Source: Thermomonas fusca DSM 15424 (lineage in GTDB: Bacteria > Pseudomonadota > Gammaproteobacteria > Xanthomonadales > Xanthomonadaceae). Taken from it: 64,000 nucleotides of DNA. Position 1 is the first letter of the stretch. Every line of letters begins with the position of its first letter. Shown here in pieces: positions 26,270 to 33,357 of this stretch. The stretch is taken from the NCBI RefSeq assembly GCF_000423885.1, contig NZ_AUIV01000010.1, positions 62,001-126,000 of the forward strand. The letters run 5' to 3'. The translations under genes and the position numbers were made by a program. The notes beneath the pieces were generated by a model. That model searched no databases. It had not been told where the DNA came from and saw only the letters and a program-made list of their open reading frames with translations.

Positions 26270-26440
26270 TCAGGCTTCCTTCTTCAGGTAAAGATTGACG
26301 TTCATGCCGTTCTGGATCACCGACACCAGCTCCCAGCCCTGCTGGCCGAGCGATGCCAGGGTGGCTTCGATCTGTTCCGGCTTCAGCCCGAGGAACTGCG
26401 GCTTGACCATGACCACCTTGTACAGCCAACGCTTGTTCAC
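26270..26440 (-). CDS. DUF4177 family small protein
   Basis: A 56-aa protein starting at GTG (MNKRWLYKVVMVKPQF) with GGAGG 7 nt upstream. The GQQGWELVSVIQNG segment is the DUF4177 signature, a small domain of unknown function. It overlaps the stop of the RHH gene by 4 nt (GTGA) and stops 1 nt before the hydrolase ATG, so it sits inside a tightly coupled run. Confidence 0.85.
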   Translation of the reverse strand: MNKRWLYKVVMVKPQFLGLKPEQIEATLASLGQQGWELVSVIQNGMNVNLYLKKEA

Positions 26441-26616
26441 GCTTCATCCTCCGGTTTCGATTTTGGCGCGGGCATCCGCCCGGCCTTGCGCAGCGCGTCG
26501 CGCAACACGTATTCGATCTGCGCGTTGAGGCTGCGGAGTTCGTCGTCCGCCCAGCGCTGCGCCGCTGCCAGTACCTCGGCGTTGATGCGCAGCGGATAGG
26601 CCTTCTTTTCGGACAT
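26437..26616 (-). CDS. Arc-like ribbon-helix-helix regulator
   Basis: A 59-aa basic protein, MSEKKAYPLRINAEVLAAAQ..., with a short beta strand (YPLRI, about 7-11) that would lie in the DNA major groove and two helices (about 14-26 and 30-45), as in Arc, CopG or MetJ. It starts 3 nt after the SPFH stop. RHH proteins bind tandem sites one helical turn apart as dimer pairs; two TGATATCA sites 11 bp apart overlap the promoter of this operon, so it is probably the autoregulator. It is not paired with a recognisable toxin. Confidence 0.85.
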   Translation of the reverse strand: MSEKKAYPLRINAEVLAAAQRWADDELRSLNAQIEYVLRDALRKAGRMPAPKSKPEDEA

Positions 26617-26619
26617 GGC

Positions 26620-27504
26620 TCAGTACAGCGTGCCGGCGTTGACGATGGGCTGGGTGCTGCGCTCGCCGCACAGCACCACCAGCAGGTTGCTGACCATCGC
26701 CGCCTTGCGCTCCTCGTCCAGCTGCACCACGCCGTTCTTCTGCAGTTCGGCCAGCGCCATTTCGACCATCCCCACCGCGCCGGCGACGATCCGCGTGCGC
26801 GCGGCGATGATGGCGTTGGCCTGCTGGCGCTGCAGCATGGCCTGGGCGATTTCCGGTGCGTAGGCAAGATGGCTGATGCGCGCGTCGAGCATCTGCACGC
26901 CGGCATCGGCCAGCCGCTCCTGCAGTTCGTTCAGCAGATGCAGGCTGATCTCGGCGGCGTGGCTGCGCAGCGACAGCTGGCCTTCCTCGTGCTGGTCGTA
27001 GGGGTAGCTGGTGGCCATCGCCCGCAGCGCGGATTCGGACTGGATGTGGACGAAGCTTTCGTAGTCGTCCACGTTGTAGACGGCCTCGGCGCTGTCCTGC
27101 ACCTGCCAGACGATGACCGCGGCAATCTCGATGGGACTGCCGTCGAGCTCGTTGACCTTGAGCTTGCCGGATTCGAAGTTGCGCACCCGCAGCGAGATCT
27201 TCTTCTTGCTGAAGAACGGGTTGTTCCAGCGCAGGCCGTCGGTCTTGACCGTGCCCACATAGCGACCGAACAGGCTCAGTACCGCCGCCTGGTTGGGCTC
27301 GACCTTGTACAGGCCGATCAGGCTGAAAAAGGCCAGCGCGCCCAGCAACAGGCCGCCGAGGATGCTGGCACCGGAGGCGACGCCAAGGTTGTCCGGGTCC
27401 GGGCCGATGCCGGTGGCGACCAACCACACCGAGACCACGGCCACGGCGATGACCGCCAGCAGGAACGGGATGCCGGGCAGCGAGGAAACGGGATTCTCTT
27501 TCAT
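26620..27504 (-). CDS. SPFH/Band 7 domain membrane protein
   Basis: A 294-aa protein with two N-terminal membrane helices (about 10-31 and 45-66), an SPFH domain (about 68-230: YKVEPNQAAVLSLFGRYVG, NPFFSKKKISLRVRNFES) and an alanine-rich helical tail that drives oligomerisation. SPFH proteins form ring scaffolds in membranes and often bind proteases or organise lipids. It is the first gene of a run with an RHH regulator, a DUF4177 protein and a hydrolase. Exact function unknown. Confidence 0.92.
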   Translation of the reverse strand: MKENPVSSLPGIPFLLAVIAVAVVSVWLVATGIGPDPDNLGVASGASILGGLLLGALAFFSLIGLYKVEPNQAAVLSLFGRYVGTVKTDGLRWNNPFFSKKKISLRVRNFESGKLKVNELDGSPIEIAAVIVWQVQDSAEAVYNVDDYESFVHIQSESALRAMATSYPYDQHEEGQLSLRSHAAEISLHLLNELQERLADAGVQMLDARISHLAYAPEIAQAMLQRQQANAIIAARTRIVAGAVGMVEMALAELQKNGVVQLDEERKAAMVSNLLVVLCGERSTQPIVNAGTLY

Positions 27505-27532
27505 GGTGGGGCCCCAAGGTTCGTGTGCTGTA

Positions 27533-27562
27533 TTGATATCAAAATGATATCAGTTCATGCAA
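27533..27562 (-). promoter_or_regulatory. SPFH operon promoter with two overlapping operator palindromes
   Basis: Minus strand: TTGCAT (27557-27562), 18-nt spacer, TATCAA (27533-27538). Two identical 8-bp palindromes TGATATCA sit at 27534-27541 and 27545-27552, separated by AAA and 11 bp centre to centre, filling the spacer and -10. This geometry suits a pair of RHH dimers that would block RNA polymerase. Confidence 0.7.
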
Positions 27563-27597
27563 GTGGGGCCCGACAAACGGTCAGCCGCGGGACCGGC

Positions 27598-28509
27598 TCA
27601 TTGTTGCGGGACGAGGTAAAACAGCGGCGCCGGGCCGAATTCGCCGGTCGCATACAACCCGCCGCCGCCCGCGCTCCAGGCCAGCGCCTCGGCCTGCGGG
27701 ATAGGCGGGATGTCGTGCGCTTCGGGCGCCCGGGCGGTGGCATCCGCCCAGCTTTGGCCTTCACTGCGGCGATAGAACAGCACGCTGCCGTAGGTCAGCA
27801 CCGCCAGGCTGCGGCGGTCGGGTGCGATGTCCGCGGCGGTGACCTGCGAGAACAGCGCCGCCAGTTTCGGATCCTTGCGCCGCAGCTCCTCGCTCACCTG
27901 CGGCACGCCGGCCAGCCGGCCGATCCGGCGCGCCTCCACCACGGTGCCGCGCGGGTCGGCCAGCGGCAGCGAGAACAGTTCCGGCGGCACCCGCTTTTTC
28001 GACACCAGCAGCACCTGCCCGGCGGCGGCGTCCACCGCCACCGCCTCGCAGTCGCGTGGGCCGTCCGGCCAGCGTGCGTGGATCGTCCACGCCGGCTTGA
28101 GCTTGCCGTTGGCCAGTTTGGCCGGTTCCTCGAATACATGCAGGGTGAAGCCACGGCGGCGCCCGGCGTTGTCCCCGGTGTCTGCCAGCAGCAGATAGCG
28201 GCGGCCGCCCAGCTCGAAGCTGGACAGGTCTTCCCAATCGTGGTTCTTGGCGCCTTCGACCTCGTAACGGGCCAGCAGGCGGCCGCGCCGGCTGATAGCG
28301 AACAGGCGGGCGGGGTTGCCGCCGTCATTGATCGCCCACAGCACGCCGTCGTGGACGTGCGACGCGGCCAGGCCGCTGATTTCGCCCAGCTGGCCGCTGG
28401 TCACCAGCCCGGCCAGCCGCGCGAACGGCAGCGACGGCGGCGCACAGGCGACGATGCCGAGCAGCAGCGCGGCCAGAAGCGAGATCCGCGGGAGGAGCGA
28501 AATCGGCAT
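27598..28509 (-). CDS. Putative lipoprotein, beta-propeller-like
   Basis: A 303-aa protein with a lipoprotein signal peptide (MPISLLPRISLLAALLLGIVAC; in four letters, the lipobox IVAC at 19-22 after a hydrophobic stretch). The rest has repeated blade-like patterns (EISGLAASHVHDGVLWAIND, DWEDLSSFELGGRRYLLLAD, DCEAVAVDAAAGQVLL) reminiscent of SdiA-regulated or phytase/esterase-like propellers. Function unknown. The ATG at 28509 is preferred over one 13 codons upstream because it gives a clean signal peptide. Confidence 0.75.
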   Translation of the reverse strand: MPISLLPRISLLAALLLGIVACAPPSLPFARLAGLVTSGQLGEISGLAASHVHDGVLWAINDGGNPARLFAISRRGRLLARYEVEGAKNHDWEDLSSFELGGRRYLLLADTGDNAGRRRGFTLHVFEEPAKLANGKLKPAWTIHARWPDGPRDCEAVAVDAAAGQVLLVSKKRVPPELFSLPLADPRGTVVEARRIGRLAGVPQVSEELRRKDPKLAALFSQVTAADIAPDRRSLAVLTYGSVLFYRRSEGQSWADATARAPEAHDIPPIPQAEALAWSAGGGGLYATGEFGPAPLFYLVPQQ

Positions 28510-28584
28510 CCGCACAGGATCGCATGGCCTGCCCGTGGGACGAAGCACATCCGGCCATCACCGCAGGTATGCAAGGATGTCTGC

Positions 28585-28929
28585 ATGAGCGAATGGTCCG
28601 GATATGCCGTGTTCTTCTTCCCGCCGGCGCTGGAAGCGCTGGGTGATGCGGTCAAGCCCTACCTGCAGGAGGGGCCGGCGGGGTCGTTCGTGCAGTGTCG
28701 TGAGGTTGACACCGGCGGCGCCTTCATCGAGATGACCCTGGAGGGTCGCGCCCCGGACGGACACGCGGTGGACCTGGAGCTGATGGTGCCGGGCAACATG
28801 GTGCGGATGATCGTGTCGGTGCGCAGCGATGCCGAATTCGGTTTTTACGACCGCAATCGCGGCGGCGCGGTGACGCTGGAACCAGGCATGCCGCCGGTGT
28901 CGCCGACGGAACCCGCAGCCAAGCCCTGA
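28585..28929 (+). CDS. Conserved hypothetical protein
   Basis: A 114-aa soluble protein, MSEWSGYAVFFFPPALEALG..., with an alternating beta pattern and a proline-rich C-terminus (EPGMPPVSPTEPAAKP). No signal peptide or known motif was recognised. It is divergent from the lipoprotein gene and its stop abuts the convergent bpt stop (one base between). Confidence 0.65.
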   Translation: MSEWSGYAVFFFPPALEALGDAVKPYLQEGPAGSFVQCREVDTGGAFIEMTLEGRAPDGHAVDLELMVPGNMVRMIVSVRSDAEFGFYDRNRGGAVTLEPGMPPVSPTEPAAKP

Positions 28930-28930
28930 A

Positions 28931-29650
28931 TCAGGCTTCCAGCCGCCGCCAACCGCGGCCGTCGAAGCCTTCCAGCGGACGGAAGCGCCGCTTGTAGTCC
29001 ATCTTCGGGTGGCTGGCGATCCAGTAACCCAGGTACAAATGCGCGCGGCCGTCGCGACGCGCCCATTCCAGCTGGCGCAGCACGCCAAGGGTGCCGAGAC
29101 CGCGCGCCGCTTCGTCCGGCTCGTAGAAGGTGTAGACCGCCGACAGCGCTTCCGGCGCCAGATCGGTGACCGCCACCGCCAGCAGCCGGTGGCTGGCGCG
29201 TTCGCGCAGCTCCAGGAAGCGGCTGTCGTTCCATGCGCCGATCAGGAACTGCTCGAACTCGTGCGTGCCGTGGTCGTCCATTCCGCCGCCGGGGTGGCGG
29301 GCAGACAGATAGCGCCGATACAGCGCCAGGTATTCGTCGGTGCAGGCCGGTGCGACCACGTGCGCGTGCACATCCGCATTGCGGGCCAGGCAGCGCCGCT
29401 GGCTGCGGTCGGGAACGAAGGCGGCCACCGGCACCCGTACCGGCACGCAGGCGCGGCAGCCGCTGCAGCTCGGGCGATAGACGATGTCGCCGCTGCGACG
29501 GAAGCCCCACGCCAGCGCGGTCGGATAGAGCTTCGGCAGGCGTTCGTCGCGCGGATCCAGGACCAGGTCGCGGGCTTCGCGGCCCGGCCAGTAGCCGCAG
29601 GGGTGCGGAGTGCTGTGGAACAGTCGCAGGTTGTCTTCGTCGCTGCCCAT
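28931..29650 (-). CDS. bpt: Aspartate/glutamate leucyltransferase
   Basis: Attaches Leu from Leu-tRNA to proteins with N-terminal Asp or Glu, creating ClpS/ClpAP degrons of the N-end rule. The 239-aa protein has the cysteine-rich N-terminal region YRPSCSGCRACVPVRVP of the ATE family, and the C-terminal acyltransferase domain with VYTFYEPDEAARGLGTLGVL and YLGYWIASHPKMDYK. The start at 29650 (MGSDEDNLRLFHSTPHPCGY) fits the family. Confidence 0.93.
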   Translation of the reverse strand: MGSDEDNLRLFHSTPHPCGYWPGREARDLVLDPRDERLPKLYPTALAWGFRRSGDIVYRPSCSGCRACVPVRVPVAAFVPDRSQRRCLARNADVHAHVVAPACTDEYLALYRRYLSARHPGGGMDDHGTHEFEQFLIGAWNDSRFLELRERASHRLLAVAVTDLAPEALSAVYTFYEPDEAARGLGTLGVLRQLEWARRDGRAHLYLGYWIASHPKMDYKRRFRPLEGFDGRGWRRLEA

Positions 29651-29761
29651 GCCCGCAGGATAGCGCCGCCGTTCAGCGGCGGGCAGGCCTGCGCGGTCAA
29701 CCGGCGCGGCGCGCGCGCGTTTTCCATGACAAGCCCGGTTGGTGCCGGGAGGAGACGACCG

Positions 29762-30349
29762 ATGAAGAAGTTGCACATCCTGACCCTGGCGATTGCTGCC
29801 GCCCTGGTTTCGACCCTGGCATTGGCGCAGACCGCTACCCCGCGCATGCAGGCCAAGCCCGACGCCAACGGCGACGGCGTTATCAGCAAGGAGGAAGCCG
29901 CGAAGTTCCCGCGCCTTGCGGAGAAGTTCGCACAGCTGGACAAGGACAAGGACGGCAAGCTGGCCGCCGACGAGCTGCCGATGCACCGCGCCGGCATGCG
30001 CGGGCAGGCTGGCGGCATGCGTGGCCAGCACGGCGGCGGGATGCGCGCGCTGGACAGCGACGGCGATGGCCGCATCAGCCGCGCCGAGATGCAGGCGGGG
30101 AAGGCCGGCATGGACCAGCACTTCGAGCGGATGGACGTGAACAAGGACGGCTACATCGACAAGGCCGACCGCCAGGCGCGCATGGCCGAGCGCCGCGCCG
30201 AGTGCTTCGGCAAGGCCGATACCGACCACAACGGCCAGCTCAGCCGCGCCGAGTTCGACAAGATGGGCGAGGCCTGCGGCCATGGGCGTGGCGGCAAGGG
30301 TGGGCGGATGTCGCACGACGGCCATCCGGCGCAGATGCCGAAGCGTTGA
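29762..30349 (+). CDS. Exported EF-hand calcium-binding protein
   Basis: A 195-aa secreted or periplasmic protein. A signal peptide (MKKLHILTLAIAAALVSTLA, cut after LAQ) precedes five EF-hand loops: DANGDGVISKEE, DKDKDGKLAADE, DSDGDGRISRAE, DVNKDGYIDKAD and DTDHNGQLSRAE. A Met/Gly-rich linker (MRGQAGGMRGQHGGGM) separates the second and third. A strong GGAGGAG ribosome-binding site lies upstream and a terminator follows, so it is a one-gene unit. Role unknown; probably calcium buffering or sensing in the periplasm. Confidence 0.9.
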   Translation: MKKLHILTLAIAAALVSTLALAQTATPRMQAKPDANGDGVISKEEAAKFPRLAEKFAQLDKDKDGKLAADELPMHRAGMRGQAGGMRGQHGGGMRALDSDGDGRISRAEMQAGKAGMDQHFERMDVNKDGYIDKADRQARMAERRAECFGKADTDHNGQLSRAEFDKMGEACGHGRGGKGGRMSHDGHPAQMPKR

Positions 30350-30372
30350 ATCGGAGGCACCGGTAACGAAAG

Positions 30373-30401
30373 CGGCCCGCAGCGATGCGGGCCGTTTTTT
30401 T
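30373..30401. terminator. Bidirectional terminator
   Basis: CGGCCCGCA-GCGA-TGCGGGCCG with a 7-T run on the plus strand ends the EF-hand gene. It lies 21 nt past the stop of the convergent DUF2007 gene and can serve it too, with a weaker T-run (CTTTCGTT). Confidence 0.9.
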
Positions 30402-30421
30402 GTTGCTGGGTGGCGCGTGTA

Positions 30422-31225
30422 TCAGCGCCGGCGCAGCACCCGCCAGACGGTGCCGTTGCGTTCCACCTCGAGCACGCGCGGCTTGCCGCTGCCCACCGTC
30501 AGCTGCACCTCGCCGCTGCCGCTGCCATCGGTGCGGTAATCCTCCACCGCGATGGCCAGCGCGTCCTTGCCGGGGCAGGCCGACGCCGGGAACAGGGCGA
30601 CAGGCTTGGTCGGCAGCGCCTGCAGCAGCTTTGCCGATGGATCGCCGCCATCCACCGAGAGGCAGGCCTGCGCCGGCTTGCGCCTATCCAGCGTGTCGGC
30701 CACCAGCAATTGCGCCAGCGCGGTGGGGACATCGACGCGATGGACCTGCACGTCGGTGATGGCCTCGGGCACCAGTGGCGGCGGCGCCGATGGGGCCGCG
30801 GGCGCGGCAGGCGCGGCGACGATTGCCTCCGGCGCCTGCTTGCGGGTGGTGAAAACGATCAGCGCGATGCCGCCGGCGATCAGCAACAGCAGCCCCACCT
30901 TCACCCGCTTGGCGTTGAAGTAGCCGCCGCCCGACGCCTCGCCGTGGCGGCCGCTGGGCAGGTAGCTGGATCCCGGATCGCGGGTGTTTTCCAGCAGCCC
31001 CAACTCGCGCAGCAGCTGGCGGCCGCGCGGCTGGTCTTCGGAATGGACGATCCAGACCGCGGGGATGTCGTCGGGAATGCGACGGCTGTCGTAGCTGAAG
31101 CCGCCGCGGCGACGGCCGCGATACGAGCGGCCGTTGGCGATCTTGACCGCGATGCCCTCGGCGCGCAGCAGCTCGGCCACCGCCTCGACGTTTTCCAGGC
31201 GCTGGCTGGAGAAGACCTTCCTCAC
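30422..31225 (-). CDS. DUF2007-like protein with one membrane helix
   Basis: A 267-aa protein. Residues 1-80 resemble the DUF2007 putative signal-transducing domain (VFSSQRLENVEAVAELLRAE, WIVHSEDQPRGRQLLRELG). One membrane helix at about 109-126 (KVGLLLLIAGGIALIVFTT) is followed by an Ala/Pro linker and a probably periplasmic domain with two cysteines. The GTG start overlaps the tesB stop by 4 nt, so it is expressed with tesB. Function unknown. Confidence 0.75.
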   Translation of the reverse strand: MRKVFSSQRLENVEAVAELLRAEGIAVKIANGRSYRGRRRGGFSYDSRRIPDDIPAVWIVHSEDQPRGRQLLRELGLLENTRDPGSSYLPSGRHGEASGGGYFNAKRVKVGLLLLIAGGIALIVFTTRKQAPEAIVAAPAAPAAPSAPPPLVPEAITDVQVHRVDVPTALAQLLVADTLDRRKPAQACLSVDGGDPSAKLLQALPTKPVALFPASACPGKDALAIAVEDYRTDGSGSGEVQLTVGSGKPRVLEVERNGTVWRVLRRR

Positions 31226-32085
31226 GCCGGCAGCACCCGGATCATGCCCTCCTGCGCAGTGCTGGCCACCAGCCGGCCGCTGCGGTCGAACACCTGCCCG
31301 CGCGCCAACCCGCGCGCGCCCTGCGCGCTGGGGCTGTCGATCGAATACAGCAGCCAGTCGTCGGCGCGGAAGCTGCGGTGGAACCACAGCGCATGGTCCA
31401 GCGACGCCATCTGCACGTTCGGCTGGTAGTAGCTGATGCCGTGCGGGAAGGTGGCGGTGCCGAGCAGATGGAAGTCGGACGCGTAGGCCAGCAGCGCGCG
31501 GTGCAGCTCCGGCGCGTCGCCGACCTTCTCGGTCAGGCGGAACCACACCTGCTGGAACGGCGGGCGCTTGGGCGGGTTCAGTTCGTCGCGCGGATAGACG
31601 TGGCGGAACTCGAACGGGCCGGCACGATCCAGCCAGCGCTGCACCTTGGTGGGCAGCAGGGCGAGCTTTTCGGGCGGGATGGTGGGCGCGGGCTCCAGGT
31701 CTTCGGGCTTGGGCACGTCCGGCATCGACAGCTGGTGCTCGGCGCCCGGCTCCTCGTCCTGGAACGAGGCGGCGCAGAAGAAGATCACCTTGCCGTGCTG
31801 GATCGCGGTGACGCGGCGTACCGAAAAACTGCCGCCGTCGCGGGTGCGGTCCACGTGGTAGACGATCGGCGCCTCGATGTTGCCGGCGCGCAGGAAATAG
31901 GCGTGCAGCGAATGCGCGTTGCGTGGCTCGGTCATGGTGGCCTGCGCCGCCGACAGCGCCTGTCCCAGCACCTGCCCGCCGAACACGTATTTGGTGCCGA
32001 TGTCGCGGCTCTGGCCGCGGAACAGGTCGTCTTCCAGACGTTCCAGCGACAGCAGTTCGATCAGTTCGGAGACGGGGGCGTTCAT
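31222..32085 (-). CDS. tesB: Acyl-CoA thioesterase II
   Basis: Hydrolyses medium- and long-chain acyl-CoA to free fatty acids. The 287-aa protein is a double hot-dog fold; GTKYVFGGQVLGQALSAAQ near the N-terminus and SLDHALWFHRSF (catalytic Asp) with SPSAQGARGLARGQVFD near the C-terminus match TesB. It lies 58 nt after ampD and overlaps the DUF2007 gene. Confidence 0.95.
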   Translation of the reverse strand: MNAPVSELIELLSLERLEDDLFRGQSRDIGTKYVFGGQVLGQALSAAQATMTEPRNAHSLHAYFLRAGNIEAPIVYHVDRTRDGGSFSVRRVTAIQHGKVIFFCAASFQDEEPGAEHQLSMPDVPKPEDLEPAPTIPPEKLALLPTKVQRWLDRAGPFEFRHVYPRDELNPPKRPPFQQVWFRLTEKVGDAPELHRALLAYASDFHLLGTATFPHGISYYQPNVQMASLDHALWFHRSFRADDWLLYSIDSPSAQGARGLARGQVFDRSGRLVASTAQEGMIRVLPA

Positions 32086-32143
32086 GGGCGCGATTATACG
32101 GGGCGACCGCCGCGCCTCCCTTTGCGGGCAGGGCGGATCGCCG

Positions 32144-32701
32144 CTATGCGATCCGCCGCAGCGGCACCGCAGCCAGCACGGCCTGCCAAGGAAACAGCGG
32201 CCCCGGGTCGCGCTTGCGTCGTACCTTCAGGGCGGGGTCGTCGCTGGCTTCGACCTCGTCGCGATCCAGGTCCTCGTGGCCGGCGATCTGCGCCAGCGAG
32301 GGGATTTCCCCGCACAGCCATTGCAGCAGGGCGGTCAGCGCGGCGATCTGCGCGTCGGTGTATGGCTCGCCCATCGCCTGCTGGCGGGAATCCAGCCAGT
32401 CGGGGAATCGGCCGGTGTTGACCAGTTCGATGCCGATGCTGCGCGCGTTCCAGCCGCGGGTGTGGTGGGCGCTGCGGCCCACCGGCACGTATTCCTCGAT
32501 GCGGCCGTCGCGGTCGATGTAGTAATGGCCGCTGTTGCCGGTACCGGAGTCGTAGAGGACCCGCTCGCCGTACGCGCGCGCGGTGGCGAGGTCGGGCAGC
32601 TCGGTGCAGTGGATGACCACGGTGTCGACGGCGTCCGGCGCACGTGCGGCCAGCAGCTCCGCATAGGGCAGGTGGCGTGCGTGGATCGTCGGGGCTGGCA
32701 T
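32144..32701 (-). CDS. ampD: N-acetylmuramoyl-L-alanine amidase, AmpD-like
   Basis: Zinc amidase that cleaves anhydromuropeptides during cell-wall recycling, thereby controlling AmpR-type beta-lactamase induction. The 185-aa cytoplasmic amidase_2 protein has no signal peptide. Zinc ligands are likely the His of VVIHCTELPD, the His of AGHEDLD and the Asp of KRDPGPLFPW; SGHYYIDRDG is also typical. An insertion of about 15 residues separates the last two ligands compared with enterobacterial AmpD. Confidence 0.9.
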   Translation of the reverse strand: MPAPTIHARHLPYAELLAARAPDAVDTVVIHCTELPDLATARAYGERVLYDSGTGNSGHYYIDRDGRIEEYVPVGRSAHHTRGWNARSIGIELVNTGRFPDWLDSRQQAMGEPYTDAQIAALTALLQWLCGEIPSLAQIAGHEDLDRDEVEASDDPALKVRRKRDPGPLFPWQAVLAAVPLRRIA

Positions 32702-32723
32702 GCGCCGATGCTAGCATTCACCC

Positions 32724-33251
32724 ATGAGAGGACATTGCATCCTGTCGCACGGCTTCGAAAGCGGCCCCGATGCGACCAAAGTGACCGCGCTGGCCGATGT
32801 GGCCGAGCGCCTGGGCTGGACCCACGAACGCCCGGACTACACCGATCTCGACGCCCGCCGCGAGGTCACACCGCTGGGTGACGTGGTCGCACGCATCGCA
32901 CGCCTGCAATCGCTGGCACAGGCGACCGCCGCGCGCGGCCCGCTGGTGCTGGCCGGCTCCAGCCTCGGTGCCTACATCAGCGGCCACGTGTCGCGGCAGC
33001 TGCCGGTAGCCGGCCTGTTCCTGATGGCCCCGCCGGTGGTCATGGAGGGCGCGCCGCCGATGCAGGCCGCCGGCGTGCCGACCTCGATCATCCACGGCTG
33101 GCACGACGAGCTGATCCCGGTCGCACAGGTGGTGGAATGGGCGGCGGCGCGCGACGCTCGGCTGCTGCTGGTGAACGATTCCCACCGCCTGTCCGACCAC
33201 GTGCAGGCCAGCGCCGAGGCGTTCGCCCAATTGCTCCTGGACGTGCGCTGA
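32724..33251 (+). CDS. YqiA-like alpha/beta hydrolase
   Basis: A 175-aa small esterase-like protein with HGFESGPDA (oxyanion region), the nucleophile elbow GSSLGAYISG, HGWHDELIP (acid) and a C-terminal NDSHRLSDH histidine. No signal peptide, so cytoplasmic. Substrate unknown. Divergent from ampD with only 22 nt between the starts. Confidence 0.8.
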   Translation: MRGHCILSHGFESGPDATKVTALADVAERLGWTHERPDYTDLDARREVTPLGDVVARIARLQSLAQATAARGPLVLAGSSLGAYISGHVSRQLPVAGLFLMAPPVVMEGAPPMQAAGVPTSIIHGWHDELIPVAQVVEWAAARDARLLLVNDSHRLSDHVQASAEAFAQLLLDVR

Positions 33252-33268
33252 TGTTGCCCGCGACTTTT

Positions 33269-33341
33269 CGTAGGAGCGCACCGCAGGGGCGCGATGCCTC
33301 TTGCCGGATTTTCGGTCGCGCCCCTGCGGTGCGCTCCTACG
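33269..33341. repeat. Pair of inverted REP-type repeats (BIME-like)
   Basis: Two 26-nt arms, 33269-33294 and 33316-33341, are perfect reverse complements with a 21-nt loop; the core is GTAGGAGCGCACCGCAGGGG. The GTAGGAGCG head is characteristic of REP sequences in Pseudomonas and xanthomonads (family knowledge). The element fills the gap between the hydrolase gene and rlmKL and could form a large mRNA hairpin. Confidence 0.85.
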
Positions 33342-33357
33342 ATAGAACTCTCGAGCC

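Noticed and set aside
26437..26616. RHH protein as antitoxin of a toxin-antitoxin pair
   Set aside because: Neighbours are SPFH and DUF4177 proteins; none has a recognisable toxin fold.
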